From the NCBI GenBank assembly GCA_032358255.1, contig JAULBX010011099.1, positions 310,001-374,000 of the forward strand: a stretch of DNA of 64,000 bases, read 5' to 3'. Made by a program: the position numbers and the translations under genes. Under the pieces are notes generated by a model. The model did no database searches. It had not been told where the DNA came from and worked only from the letters and a program-made list of their open reading frames with translations. Below are positions 16,609 through 25,900 of the stretch, one piece after another (the stretch's first letter is position 1; each line of letters starts with the position of its first letter). Source of the stretch: Heterotrichella gracilis. Its lineage: Eukaryota > Sar > Xanthophyceae > Tribonematales > Xanthonemataceae.

Positions 16609-18132
16609 ATGAGTAAAATGAATAATAGATCCGGCTCTGAAGGCAGAGGCAGAGCAAAAGGCCGCGGAGGCAGCAGATCCGACAAATCTTCATCCACAGA
16701 AGGCGACAAGGCAAAAAAATACAAATCCAAACGCTCGTTTTCTAAAAACAAGAGCTTCAGAGAAACCAAAGAGAAAGACTTAGGCGACAAACCAAAACGT
16801 TCCTTTAAGTCTTTTGATGATAAAAAGCCATTTAAAAAAGAGTTTAGCGATAAGCCTAAACGCAGTTATGCTGATTCTGATGAGAAAAAAGCATATAAAA
16901 AAGATTTTTCAGAGAAACCAACACGGAGCTTTCGTGATGCGGATGAGAAGAAGTCATATAAAAAAGATCTGGGCAAAGATCAATACAGCGAAAGACCGCG
17001 AAGAGATTTCAAAGATTCAGAAGAACGCAAATCCTTTAATAAAGGGCGCGACGAAGGCTACTCGAAATCTGAGCGCAACTACGATGAACCTGAAAAAAGA
17101 AGATCTTCTCGTAATGTAGAAGATAGAGGAGAGAAAAAATCGTTCAAAAAAGTAATAAAAAGTAAAGACGATAAATTCTCCGGTTTTAAAAAAGCCACCA
17201 GTGGTATTAAACATGGTGAAACCAGAACAGATAGCAGAGAAAAGGCCGGGAAAAGACGTTTAACCAAGCCGCGCAGAACCGAGGAAGGGACTTTTACAAA
17301 GCGGGTGAAACACGATGAGTTTGAAGAAGGAAAAGCATTTGCGCCTCAAACATCGCGTGAAACATACGGCAAAAAGAGTTTTTCAAAAAAAGGATCTACA
17401 CCAAAACCATCGGTAAACAGTGATGGATTAATTCGTTTAAATAAATATTTATCCAACGCCGGAATTGCTTCTCGCAGAGATGCCGACAATTTGATCTTGA
17501 GTGGAACCGTAAAAGTAAATGGTGTGGTGGTTGATAAATTAGGAACCAAGATCAGTCCAACAGATAAAGTAACCTACGGCGACTCTGCGGTTAAAACCGA
17601 GCGTAAAGTGTATCTGCTTTTAAATAAACCAAAAGATTATATCACCACAGTAGACGATCCTAAAGAACGCAAAACCGTGATGGAATTGATCAAAGGTGTT
17701 TGTCGCGAGCGAATTTATCCGGTTGGACGACTTGACAGAAATACAACAGGTTTACTTCTGTTTACCAACGATGGTGAAATGACCACCAAACTCACGCATC
17801 CAAAATTTGGCATCAAAAAAGTGTATCATGTTAGTTTAAATAAGGGTCTAAAGCCGGAAGATTTTACACAGATCGTTGAAGGACTAGAATTGGAAGATGG
17901 CATTGTAAAAGCAGATGATCTGGCTTTTGTGGGAGAAGGTAAAAAAGAGGTAGGCATTGAGATCCATAGTGGTCGCAATCGCATTGTGCGCCGTATTTTT
18001 GAGCATTTAGGTTATGATGTATTAAAACTAGACCGCGTGGTATTTGCCGGTTTAACCAAAAAGGATCTTCCGAGAGGAAAACACCGTTTTTTAACAGCCA
18101 AAGAAATCAGTTTTTTGCAGATGATTGGCTAA
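16609..18132 (+). CDS. RluB/RsuA-family rRNA pseudouridine synthase with long repetitive N-terminal tail
   Basis: 507 residues. The C-terminal ~240 hold an S4 RNA-binding domain (IRLNKYLSNAGIASRRDADN, about residue 270) and a TruB/RsuA-type catalytic domain with the motif GRLDRNTTGLLLFTNDGE, whose Asp is the nucleophile. This should make a single pseudouridine in 23S rRNA. The N-terminal ~260 residues are Lys/Arg/Ser/Glu-rich and probably disordered, including about four ~21-26-residue units of the form (D/E)KP.RSF..(S/A)D(D/E)KK.YKK(D/E). Such tails are common in Bacteroidota RluB but this one is long. A TAAATTTG at 16597-16604 may be a promoter. The position between yraN and glmS is ordinary. 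Confidence 0.9.
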   Translation: MSKMNNRSGSEGRGRAKGRGGSRSDKSSSTEGDKAKKYKSKRSFSKNKSFRETKEKDLGDKPKRSFKSFDDKKPFKKEFSDKPKRSYADSDEKKAYKKDFSEKPTRSFRDADEKKSYKKDLGKDQYSERPRRDFKDSEERKSFNKGRDEGYSKSERNYDEPEKRRSSRNVEDRGEKKSFKKVIKSKDDKFSGFKKATSGIKHGETRTDSREKAGKRRLTKPRRTEEGTFTKRVKHDEFEEGKAFAPQTSRETYGKKSFSKKGSTPKPSVNSDGLIRLNKYLSNAGIASRRDADNLILSGTVKVNGVVVDKLGTKISPTDKVTYGDSAVKTERKVYLLLNKPKDYITTVDDPKERKTVMELIKGVCRERIYPVGRLDRNTTGLLLFTNDGEMTTKLTHPKFGIKKVYHVSLNKGLKPEDFTQIVEGLELEDGIVKADDLAFVGEGKKEVGIEIHSGRNRIVRRIFEHLGYDVLKLDRVVFAGLTKKDLPRGKHRFLTAKEISFLQMIG

Positions 18133-18173
18133 AAAGTAAGTATCTTTAACTATTAACTAAAAGAATAAATTAT

Positions 18174-20018
18174 ATGTGTGGAATTGTAGCATACATTGGT
18201 AACAGAGAGGCGTATCCTATTTTAATAAAAGGCCTTACCAGATTAGAATACCGGGGCTATGATAGTGCCGGAGTGGCCATGATCAATAAAAAAGGCGATC
18301 TGAATGTATACAAGCGCAAAGGAAAGGTGAGCGAACTCATTGCTTTTGCACAGGGGAAAGACCTGAGCGGAAACGTTGGAATTGGTCATACCCGCTGGGC
18401 AACGCACGGAGAACCAAATGACGTCAACTCGCATCCGCACTATTCACAGACACAAAATTTAGTGATGATTCACAATGGGATCATCGAAAATTACGCATCC
18501 ATTAAAGAAGGTTTGATCAAACGCGGACATACTTTTTTATCACAAACAGATACAGAAGTGTTGATCCATTTAATTGAGGACATTCAAAAACACGAAGGCA
18601 TGAAGGTGGGCCATGCGGTTCAGGCAGCCTTAAAACAAGTGATCGGCGCCTATGCTTTGGTGGTATTAGATAAAAACGATCCGGATACTATTGTGGCTGC
18701 AAAAAAAGGAAGTCCGATGGTGATTGGTATTGGTGCCGATGATTTTTTTATTGCCTCAGATGCATCGCCAATTATTGAATACACCAAAAACGTGGTTTAC
18801 CTGGATGATGAACAAGTAGCGATTATTCGCCGCGGACAGGAATTGAAGATCCGAAATTTAAAAGATAAAGAAGTAACGCCTTATGTTCAGAAATTAACTC
18901 TTGAGCTCGAATCCATTGAAAAAGGCGGGTATGACCATTTTATGCTCAAAGAAATTTATGAGCAACCCCGATCGGTTTTAGACAGTATGCGCGGACGTTT
19001 ACGCGCCGATATTGGCGAAGTAAAAATGGGTGGAATTGTTGAGCACGAAAAGAAATTTGAAAAGGCAAAACGAATCATTTTTATCGCTTGCGGAACTTCC
19101 TGGCATGCCGGATTGGTAGCCGAATATTTATTTGAAGAATTAGCGCGCGTGCCGGTTGAGGTGGAATACGCTTCTGAATTCAGATACCGTAATCCGGTTA
19201 TTTATCAGGATGATATTGTGATCGCCATCTCTCAAAGTGGCGAAACAGCCGATACGCTTGCTGCAGTGGAATTGGCCAAATCAAAAGGCGCTACGGTGTT
19301 AGGTATTTGTAATGTGGTAGGTTCTTCCATTGCCAGAGCAACGCACGGCGGAAGTTACACGCATGCCGGTCCTGAAATAGGCGTGGCATCCACAAAAGCT
19401 TTTACAGCGCAGGTGACGGTTCTTACTTTAATGGCTTTGCACATGGCGAAAGTAAGGGGAACCATTACTGAAAGTCGTTACCGTCAGTTATTATATGAAA
19501 TGGAAGCTATTCCATCTAAAATAGAAGAAGTACTTAAACTTAACGACCAGTTACGTGAGATCGCCTATGTTTACAAGGATAGTAGAAACGCCTTGTATTT
19601 AGGCAGAGGCGTGTCGTTTCCCGTAGCCTTAGAAGGCGCTTTAAAATTGAAAGAGATCTCTTACATTCATGCTGAAGGGTATCCTGCAGCAGAAATGAAA
19701 CACGGTCCGATCGCTTTAATTGATGAAGAAATGCCGGTGTTTGTGATTGCCACCAAGGGAGCGAATTACGAAAAAGTAGTGAGCAATATTCAGGAAGTGA
19801 AAGCCCGCAAAGGAAAGATCACGGCAGTGGTGACTTCCGGCGACAAAGAAGTGAGAGCGATGGCAGATTATGTGGTGGAGATTCCTGAAACAGATGAATT
19901 ACTGGTGCCTTTGATTGCTGTGATTCCTTTTCAGCTTTTATCATACCACATTGCTGTGATGCGCGGATGCAACGTTGATCAACCGCGTAACCTGGCAAAA
20001 AGTGTTACAGTAGAATAA
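18174..20018 (+). CDS. glmS: Glutamine--fructose-6-phosphate aminotransferase (isomerizing)
   Basis: A 614-residue enzyme of full length that makes glucosamine-6-phosphate from fructose-6-phosphate and glutamine, the first step to UDP-GlcNAc for peptidoglycan and lipopolysaccharide. The N-terminal amidotransferase begins MCGIVAYIGNREAYP with the catalytic Cys2, and has the GHTRWATHG and HNGIIENY motifs. Two SIS domains follow (CGTSWHAGLVAEYLFEELA; SQSGETADTLAA; ASTKAFTAQ) and the C-terminus is DQPRNLAKSVTVE. There is no glmS ribozyme or long leader upstream. The next gene starts 7 bp after its stop. Confidence 0.98.
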   Translation: MCGIVAYIGNREAYPILIKGLTRLEYRGYDSAGVAMINKKGDLNVYKRKGKVSELIAFAQGKDLSGNVGIGHTRWATHGEPNDVNSHPHYSQTQNLVMIHNGIIENYASIKEGLIKRGHTFLSQTDTEVLIHLIEDIQKHEGMKVGHAVQAALKQVIGAYALVVLDKNDPDTIVAAKKGSPMVIGIGADDFFIASDASPIIEYTKNVVYLDDEQVAIIRRGQELKIRNLKDKEVTPYVQKLTLELESIEKGGYDHFMLKEIYEQPRSVLDSMRGRLRADIGEVKMGGIVEHEKKFEKAKRIIFIACGTSWHAGLVAEYLFEELARVPVEVEYASEFRYRNPVIYQDDIVIAISQSGETADTLAAVELAKSKGATVLGICNVVGSSIARATHGGSYTHAGPEIGVASTKAFTAQVTVLTLMALHMAKVRGTITESRYRQLLYEMEAIPSKIEEVLKLNDQLREIAYVYKDSRNALYLGRGVSFPVALEGALKLKEISYIHAEGYPAAEMKHGPIALIDEEMPVFVIATKGANYEKVVSNIQEVKARKGKITAVVTSGDKEVRAMADYVVEIPETDELLVPLIAVIPFQLLSYHIAVMRGCNVDQPRNLAKSVTVE

Positions 20019-20025
20019 ATTTTTT

Positions 20026-21549
20026 ATGATCAGAAGCGCCATAATTATCCTATGTGTTAATTATGGCGCTTTTTTATTTTCACAAGAACTTCAATTCAGT
20101 CGTGATTTTTTGGCCATGAAGAAAAATCTTCCGGTGGCCATTCTAAACAATCACGCTCATTATTTTCACGTCTTACGAAACAACCGCGATGTTCATGACC
20201 TTACACTTGAGCGCCGGGCAAAACCTTCGGGAGAATTGATCGTGTTTACACCGCTCAAGCTAGATAGCATTAATGCCACCTGGTTTAATTACGAGAATTT
20301 GGATTATATTTTTCATGAACACAATCACACGATTTATTTTTTGTTTGAAAAAGTGACCAATACCAGAAAAGAGTTTTATGTGAAAAGTATTGACTCCTTG
20401 GGAAAAGCAAGCGGCTTTAAGTTATTAGCTGCGATCGATCAGGACAAAGGCGTTTCAAACATCCTCTTCGAATACAAGATCGTTGAAGAGAAAAAACTAC
20501 TCCTGATCAGCACAAGCGACCATTTAAATGGTACCACTAAAAAAACAGCCCAATTGTTTGATCTCGAAAAAAAAGAACAAGACTGGATTAAAAAACTGCC
20601 CATAGAAAATGCCTTCACGGGTTACAGCACCGGCTTTGCCTGTAACTTGCAAGGCGATCTGTTTTATGTAATGATACAAGCCGAATTCCAAGGCTTTAAA
20701 CGAAAGTACATCGACCATCGCCAAACAGACGTTCCATTTTATATATTCCGCTCTCTCGACCTAGTTAACTTTGCGGCCTCTAATACCATGGTTTATAAGA
20801 AGGCTATTCCGATCAAAGATTTGAACAGCCTTAATTGTATCACGGTGTATCCCGAACAAAACAAAGTGAGTCTGTTTATTCATTTTACAAAAGGCGAAGA
20901 GCCGAAAAGCGAAAAGGTGTTTTTTTTAACACTGCAATGGAACAATGATTTATCGGTTGAGGTCTATAATCATCTTACGCCATTGGCAGAACCATTGGAG
21001 AAACAACTCACCTTTTACGATGGCACCGATTATAATACGGCTGCCGATAAAGAATTTGATCCGATCGAGTCTGTATATCAAGCAAAGGCGGACTTTATCT
21101 TACTTGAGAGAAAAGAAAAAAACAACTACAAGGAAATACTCTTATTAAATTACGAACCAAACCAGGGGCTTATTACTCGGCAGGAATTAATTCCGCGAAA
21201 GATCAATTATTTCGATGATCGTTCAAGGATAAAAAATCTTGGCTTAACGACTCGGGTGAACACAAAACAAAAGTATCACGTCTTATTTTTTGAAAGTAAG
21301 TCCAACGAAACCGAGCTGGCAACAAATTACAGCTACTCTGATTTTAATAAGCTCAGAAGTGCCAAAGGGGCCAATGTAGTGATGTATACTAGTGGAGGAG
21401 AAGAGGGATTAACAAAAAAAGTAATTTATAGAAACAACGGGTTTGACTATGTTCCACTCAATTACCAAACCAATCAAAATGAATTTATCTTATATTTTAA
21501 CCGAACCAAACTGGAGAAATTCGCTACTTTGAAATTGAATCAACCTTAA
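20026..21549 (+). CDS. Exported protein of unknown function
   Basis: 507 residues with a signal peptide (MIRSAIIILCVNYGAFLFSQ). I do not recognise a family. The predicted strands repeat in a pattern compatible with a beta-propeller (for instance NYENLDYIFHEHNHTIYFLFEK and LQGDLFYVMIQAEFQGFK), but there are no firm motifs and no sorting domain. It is only 7 bp downstream of glmS, so it is probably cotranscribed with it, yet the link may be accidental. Its 3' end overlaps that of the convergent DUF4296 gene by 26 bp. Confidence 0.7.
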   Translation: MIRSAIIILCVNYGAFLFSQELQFSRDFLAMKKNLPVAILNNHAHYFHVLRNNRDVHDLTLERRAKPSGELIVFTPLKLDSINATWFNYENLDYIFHEHNHTIYFLFEKVTNTRKEFYVKSIDSLGKASGFKLLAAIDQDKGVSNILFEYKIVEEKKLLLISTSDHLNGTTKKTAQLFDLEKKEQDWIKKLPIENAFTGYSTGFACNLQGDLFYVMIQAEFQGFKRKYIDHRQTDVPFYIFRSLDLVNFAASNTMVYKKAIPIKDLNSLNCITVYPEQNKVSLFIHFTKGEEPKSEKVFFLTLQWNNDLSVEVYNHLTPLAEPLEKQLTFYDGTDYNTAADKEFDPIESVYQAKADFILLERKEKNNYKEILLLNYEPNQGLITRQELIPRKINYFDDRSRIKNLGLTTRVNTKQKYHVLFFESKSNETELATNYSYSDFNKLRSAKGANVVMYTSGGEEGLTKKVIYRNNGFDYVPLNYQTNQNEFILYFNRTKLEKFATLKLNQP

Positions 21550-21904
21550 GTCCGTTTTTTTTGGCTTGAAGTTCGCTTAAACGTTCTAAGACATTTTCGT
21601 ACACTTTTTTAAATAACTCTGGATTTGCTGTATAGAATAGAACAGTTGAGTCGTATTGTGATTTTCTGATGCCGTTTTCAATTAAGGGATCAAAGGCATA
21701 CACCGAATCCGTTTTTTGAATCATCACGTTTTTAATGTTCATATTGGCCGCGCTTTCAGCCAGGGCAAAATCAGTGAGTACTTTTGTAAATTGTTCTTTA
21801 GATAAAATACCTGTTGGAATTTCTACTTCTTTTTCCGCATTTTTTCCGCAAGACACAAGCACAAGCGTCAAAGTAAAAAGAACTATTGATTTTAATAGAG
21901 GCAT
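21524..21904 (-). CDS. DUF4296 lipoprotein
   Basis: About 126 residues beginning with a lipoprotein signal (MPLLKSIVLFTLTLVLVSCGK). The body has the DUF4296 order: GILSKEQFTKVLTDFALAES, then a DPLIENGIRKSQYDSTVLFYTANPELFKKVYENVLERL helical block. I use the ATG at 21904; a TTG five codons upstream also fits the frame, but a TAAATTTG promoter-like box (complement of 21917-21924) overlaps it and would put the transcript start near the ATG. The function of DUF4296 is not known. The gene is convergent with and overlaps its left neighbour. Confidence 0.85.
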   Translation of the reverse strand: MPLLKSIVLFTLTLVLVSCGKNAEKEVEIPTGILSKEQFTKVLTDFALAESAANMNIKNVMIQKTDSVYAFDPLIENGIRKSQYDSTVLFYTANPELFKKVYENVLERLSELQAKKNGLKVDSISK

Positions 21905-22081
21905 TGATTGTTTTTCCAAATTTACGCAACTAAGGCCAAATGGCGCAGTTTTTTTACCAGAATGGATGAAACAGTTTTTTGATTTAAAACAACTAACAGC
22001 TTGCTTTTAATAATATTCAGGTTCCGGTCATAAAGTTGTCTTTATTACGTCTAGATTTGAGTGCCTAATCAGTAAAAAACA

Positions 22082-22366
22082 ATGAAAACCATCCAATTCA
22101 TAAAAAACAAGTACTTTCTCACCGTTTTAGGTCTGTTGGTTTGGCTGGTGTTTTTTGATAAAAACGACGTGTTTACTCAATATGAATTAATTCAGAAATG
22201 TCAAAAGCTGGAAAAAGAGAAACAATATTATATTTCTGAGATTGAACACAACATTGCCAATTTGAGCGATCTGCAAAACAATAAAAAAAGTTTAGAGACT
22301 TTTTCTCGTGAGAAATACCTCATGAAAAAAGAAAACGAAGACATTTACGTCTTCGTTACCAAATAA
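22082..22366 (+). CDS. Septum formation initiator family protein (FtsB/DivIC)
   Basis: 94 residues with a single N-terminal membrane helix (YFLTVLGLLVWLVFF, about residues 11-26) and a following coiled coil (LIQKCQKLEKEKQYYISEIEHNIANL), ending with the typical SREKYLMKKENEDIYVF block. This is the FtsB/DivIC topology; such proteins join FtsL and FtsQ in the divisome and activate septal peptidoglycan synthesis. The TAGATTTG at 22052-22059 may be its -7 element. It stands alone in this window. Confidence 0.9.
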   Translation: MKTIQFIKNKYFLTVLGLLVWLVFFDKNDVFTQYELIQKCQKLEKEKQYYISEIEHNIANLSDLQNNKKSLETFSREKYLMKKENEDIYVFVTK

Positions 22367-22431
22367 TTCTACTTCCAGAACTTAATTTCTTCCTTATGAT
22401 TATTTTGGAAGAGTGATTTATTGTAAAATGC

Positions 22432-22540
22432 TGTCACTTCGAGTAGATTTGCCTGCCCCTGCAAATCGTATCGAGAAGTGATTTTTTCCCGTCTCGATAC
22501 GAAAATTTAAAGAGGCAAAATTTTCTACTCGACGTGACAC
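22432..22540. repeat. Imperfect long inverted repeat (GTCGAGTAG type)
   Basis: The left half starts TGTCACTTCGAGTAGATTTGC and runs to GTATCGAGAAG; the right half (GTCTCGATACG ... CTACTCGACGTGACAC) is its imperfect complement. Together they can fold into a stem of nearly 50 bp per arm with internal bulges. It fills the space between ftsB/divIC and the ferritin gene. The style matches dispersed palindromic repeats of Bacteroidota genomes. Confidence 0.8.
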
Positions 22541-22632
22541 TTACTTCAAATACGTCTCGCCTATACCAATAGAACCTTGAGATAAAAAGTGTATTTACAA
22601 TTGAAACACGGAAGTGTATGCAAGAATGCGCA

Positions 22633-23157
22633 TTATTTTTTCTCAGCCGTTTCTTTTACTGCCATGCCCTTTGCCATGGCTTCCAGATCGCGGTCAAAAA
22701 AGTACAAACCACCTTTATCGTCACCAATCAGTTTTAGTTTATCTACAATTTGTCTGGCTAATGCTTCCTCTTCAATTTGTTCGCTCACATACCACTGTAA
22801 AAAATTATGCGTGCTGTAATCTTTTTCTTTTAAGGTAGAATCCACCAATTGATTGATCTCTTCGGTCACCTTCATCTCGTGTTTTAAAATTTCTTCAAAC
22901 ACTGCTTTTACAGACTTGTAGGTCACCGGGGGTTGTTTTAAGGCAGATACCAAACCATGTCCGCCACGTTCATTCACAAACTTAATGAGTTTTAACATGT
23001 GCATGCGTTCTTCATCAGCATGGTGATACAGAAAAGCAGATACACCGTTTAAACCTTGCGTTTCGGCCCAGCTGGCCATGGATAAATAATATTGAGAAGA
23101 AAATCCTTCTACTTCTATTTGCTTGTTTAAAGCTTTACTTACTTGTGGTGATAACAT
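22633..23157 (-). CDS. ftnA: Non-haem bacterial ferritin
   Basis: 174 residues, normal for FtnA-type ferritin. The ferroxidase ligands are in place: E17, E50, H53, E94, Q127 and E130, matching the E. coli FtnA numbering exactly at all six. It stores iron as a 24-subunit cage and oxidises Fe(II) in the cytosol. It has a short Lys/Glu tail (AVKETAEKK). It stands alone, with a TATATTTG promoter-like box 15 bp upstream. No Fur box that I could recognise is present. Confidence 0.95.
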   Translation of the reverse strand: MLSPQVSKALNKQIEVEGFSSQYYLSMASWAETQGLNGVSAFLYHHADEERMHMLKLIKFVNERGGHGLVSALKQPPVTYKSVKAVFEEILKHEMKVTEEINQLVDSTLKEKDYSTHNFLQWYVSEQIEEEALARQIVDKLKLIGDDKGGLYFFDRDLEAMAKGMAVKETAEKK

Positions 23158-23171
23158 GAATTTATTTTTTA

Positions 23172-23179
23172 CAAATATA
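23172..23179 (-). promoter_or_regulatory. Putative -7 promoter element (TATATTTG) of the ferritin gene
   Basis: Read on the minus strand this is TATATTTG, a full match to TAnnTTTG, about 15 bp upstream of the ATG. No TTG sits at the canonical -33 spacing. Confidence 0.45.
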
Positions 23180-23218
23180 GATAATTAACTTTTTATGAAT
23201 GAAAGCTTGTCGATGCTT

Positions 23219-25294
23219 TTATTTAGGATGTTTGGCATAGTATTTTTCTAGTCCTTTTTCGAGCCACAAAATGTATTTATTTATGTCGGGATCATAACTG
23301 GTAGAATCACTGTAATGATTTTCATCGGCATCAATGATCCAGTACTGAGGCTGGGTGCTGGACTGGTATTTGGTATTTTGTAAATGACTCCAGCGGTCGC
23401 CCACAGAACTTAATTTTCTATTCGAACCATTCCAAACCACTTCTTTTTGTAATTCCGCAGGTAGTTTTTTCTTATCATCTACGTACAAGGAAACTAACAC
23501 AAAGTCTTCACTGAGTTTTCTTTTTACGTCAGAATCGCTCCATACTTGCCCTTCCATTTTACGACAGTTCACGCAGGCCCAACCGGTAAAATCAATCATT
23601 AAGGGTTTGTTCACTTTTTTAGAGTGCTCCAAAGCCAAATAATAATCATCAAAAGCAGGAATGCCATTTGGTCCGCGGTGCGCATGTTCAGGCAGGTCTT
23701 CATGATTAGAATCAGAATTTGACACTTCTACTTTATTTCCACCAAATCCTTCCGGTGATTCGCTATAAAAATCAGGAGGAGGAAATCCGCTGATCAATTT
23801 TAAGGGAGCGCCCCATAAACCGGGAATTAAGTATATGGTAAACGAGAATGATAAAATAGCGATCATTAATCGGGTCACTGATACATGTTTTAAGTCGCTG
23901 TCGTGAGAGAGTTTGAACCAACCCATCAAATAAGCTCCTAACAAGGCAAATATCACGATCCACAACACAATAAATACTTCTCTGGTAATGATTCCGGCTT
24001 GAACCACTAAGTCGGCATTAGAGGCAAATTTTAAGGCCAGGGCTAATTCTAAAAATCCTAAAACCACTTTTACCGAATTTAACCAGCCGCCCGATTTTGG
24101 TAAAGAGTTTAACCAACCCGGAAAGGCAGCAAATAATCCAAAAGGCAAAGCTAAAGCCATAGAAAATCCCAACATGCCAAAAAATGGTCCTGCCAAAGCC
24201 CCGGTTGCGGCCGCCTGCACTAATAAGGTGCCAATAATTGGTCCGGTACATGAAAAGGAAACCAATCCTAAAGTAAAGGCCATGAAGAAAATGCCGATCA
24301 AACCACCGCGGTCTGATTGCGCATCCATTTTATTCACAAAAGAAGAAGGCAGAGTAATTTCAAACGCACCTAAAAAAGAAATGGCAAATACGACTAATAA
24401 CACAAAGAAGGCCAGATTGAACCAGACGTTGGTGGCCATGTTGTTCATGGCGTCGGCACCAAATATGAGCGTAACACCTAAACCCAAAGCAATATAAATA
24501 ACAATAATGGAAATGGAATAAATTAAGGCGTTACGAATACCGGCTGCTTTGGTTTTACTTTGTTTGGTAAAAAAACTCACCGTCATGGGAATCATTGGAA
24601 ACACACATGGAGTAAGCAAAGCCAATAAACCACCTAAAAAGCCGGCAATAAATAAACCCAAATAGGTTTTATCGGCTGCTTTTTCAGGAGCAGGAATAAA
24701 TTCAACAGTGGTATGAGATTTGGGAGCCAGAGTGGCTTCCGGAAGAGCGGCGCCGGTAGTAGCAGAATCAGCAGTCGACTCAACACTGCTTGTTTCTGCT
24801 GCCGTAGAGGCTGAAACAACCGCGCCTTCTAAATTAAAAACAAAATCAACGGGCGGAGAAAATTTTTGACATTGGGTTTCATTGCAAGCCATGCCATCAA
24901 TGAAGCCTTTAACTTTAAATGGTTTATCACTCAGTGCTTTTATTCTTTGTGTGAAGGTAGCAGAGTTGGCAAAAAAGCGCATGATCTGGTTATCAAACAC
25001 AGGTTCTGCTTGTTCAATGGGTTTAGGTTCTTTGGTTTTACCCACCAATTTAAAATCTTTTGATTTTTCAAATTCAAAATAAGTAGGTAATGGTCCATCG
25101 GGTGTTTCTATTTGAGAATATAAGTGCCAGGTAGGTTCAATAGTGGCTTTAAACGAAAGTTCAAATTCATCGGCACTGATCTTTTTTTGCGAAAAGCTCC
25201 AGCTCACATACTGTTTACCTTGTGCCTGAAGCAGGGTGCTTGAGAAAAAAGTAAAGGCTATAAGAATAAAAAATAAGGAAGATCTCTTCATCAT
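23219..25294 (-). CDS. dsbD: Thiol:disulfide interchange protein DsbD
   Basis: 691 residues. After a signal peptide comes the periplasmic DsbD N-terminal domain (residues ~25-150, with CNETQCQKF), a Ser/Ala/Thr-rich linker, and a membrane part of about eight helices with the two conserved cysteines in TPCVFPMIPMT and SCTGPIIGTLL. A C-terminal thioredoxin-like domain follows with WACVNCRKME as its CxxC motif. DsbD carries electrons from cytosolic thioredoxin across the inner membrane to reduce periplasmic substrates. It has an extra proline-poor loop (~residues 515-545) before the thioredoxin domain. A stand-alone copy of its N-terminal domain is the next gene upstream. Confidence 0.95.
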   Translation of the reverse strand: MMKRSSLFFILIAFTFFSSTLLQAQGKQYVSWSFSQKKISADEFELSFKATIEPTWHLYSQIETPDGPLPTYFEFEKSKDFKLVGKTKEPKPIEQAEPVFDNQIMRFFANSATFTQRIKALSDKPFKVKGFIDGMACNETQCQKFSPPVDFVFNLEGAVVSASTAAETSSVESTADSATTGAALPEATLAPKSHTTVEFIPAPEKAADKTYLGLFIAGFLGGLLALLTPCVFPMIPMTVSFFTKQSKTKAAGIRNALIYSISIIVIYIALGLGVTLIFGADAMNNMATNVWFNLAFFVLLVVFAISFLGAFEITLPSSFVNKMDAQSDRGGLIGIFFMAFTLGLVSFSCTGPIIGTLLVQAAATGALAGPFFGMLGFSMALALPFGLFAAFPGWLNSLPKSGGWLNSVKVVLGFLELALALKFASNADLVVQAGIITREVFIVLWIVIFALLGAYLMGWFKLSHDSDLKHVSVTRLMIAILSFSFTIYLIPGLWGAPLKLISGFPPPDFYSESPEGFGGNKVEVSNSDSNHEDLPEHAHRGPNGIPAFDDYYLALEHSKKVNKPLMIDFTGWACVNCRKMEGQVWSDSDVKRKLSEDFVLVSLYVDDKKKLPAELQKEVVWNGSNRKLSSVGDRWSHLQNTKYQSSTQPQYWIIDADENHYSDSTSYDPDINKYILWLEKGLEKYYAKHPK

Positions 25295-25332
25295 AAACGC
25301 GAATTTGAAAAGGTAAAAATACTATTAATTTT

Positions 25333-25782
25333 TTACTGTGTTTTAACCGATAAAGCCACTGTTTTAGGCGGTAAACACATTTTATTATCACAACACATAT
25401 ATTCTACCGAGAAGTTGATCACAAAACCGGCTTTGGCGTTTAGTTTCACTTTTTGTGTAAACACGGCTTTCTCACTAAAATGAAGCACTTTGGCCCCAAA
25501 GGCTTCTACATATTCTTCTTCAGGCTTTGATTCGCTTGTTTTTCCTAGTAATTCATAATCTTTATTTGGTGTAAAACTGAAAGTGGTGGGAATTGGCCCG
25601 TCTGTTATGGCAATTTGCGAGTAGGTATGCCAAGTTTTGTTTATAAGAGCCGTCATGGTAATTTCGCCTTCTGTAGCTGAGATGGCTTTGTAAGAAGTGA
25701 TCCAGCTAACCGGATTTGGAGCTTGTGCAAATCCCATTGCACTCATGAAAAAGACAAAACAAAGGGCAAACAATTTTTTCAT
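25333..25782 (-). CDS. Stand-alone DsbD N-terminal-domain protein
   Basis: 149 residues from the ATG at 25782 (signal peptide MKKLFALCFVFFMSAMGFAQ). A longer frame starting at 25845 would add 21 residues before the signal peptide. The mature part aligns with the N-terminal domain of the neighbouring DsbD: VSW....KAISATEGEITM, WHTYSQIAITDGPIPT.F.F, LLGKTSESKPEEEY and a Cys-containing end (EYMCCDNKMCLPPKTVAL), where the C-x(5)-C differs from DsbD's C-x(4)-C. It may relay electrons from DsbD or bind a partner in the periplasm. The two genes are in tandem, 38 bp apart, upstream of dsbD, and arose by duplication. Confidence 0.88.
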   Translation of the reverse strand: MKKLFALCFVFFMSAMGFAQAPNPVSWITSYKAISATEGEITMTALINKTWHTYSQIAITDGPIPTTFSFTPNKDYELLGKTSESKPEEEYVEAFGAKVLHFSEKAVFTQKVKLNAKAGFVINFSVEYMCCDNKMCLPPKTVALSVKTQ

Positions 25783-25900
25783 AAATAGTTTTTTAGTGAT
25801 ATTAAAGTTCAAGCTAATATTCCGCTTGTACAAAGGCCTAAACAAAGTTTAACATTTGGCTGAAGCAGACTCTTGGTAAAAAAATAAAAGCGTTTTTGGC

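Noticed and set aside
18133-18173. glmS ribozyme or riboswitch
   Set aside because: Only 41 bp separate the genes, too short for the ribozyme fold, and no such motifs are seen.
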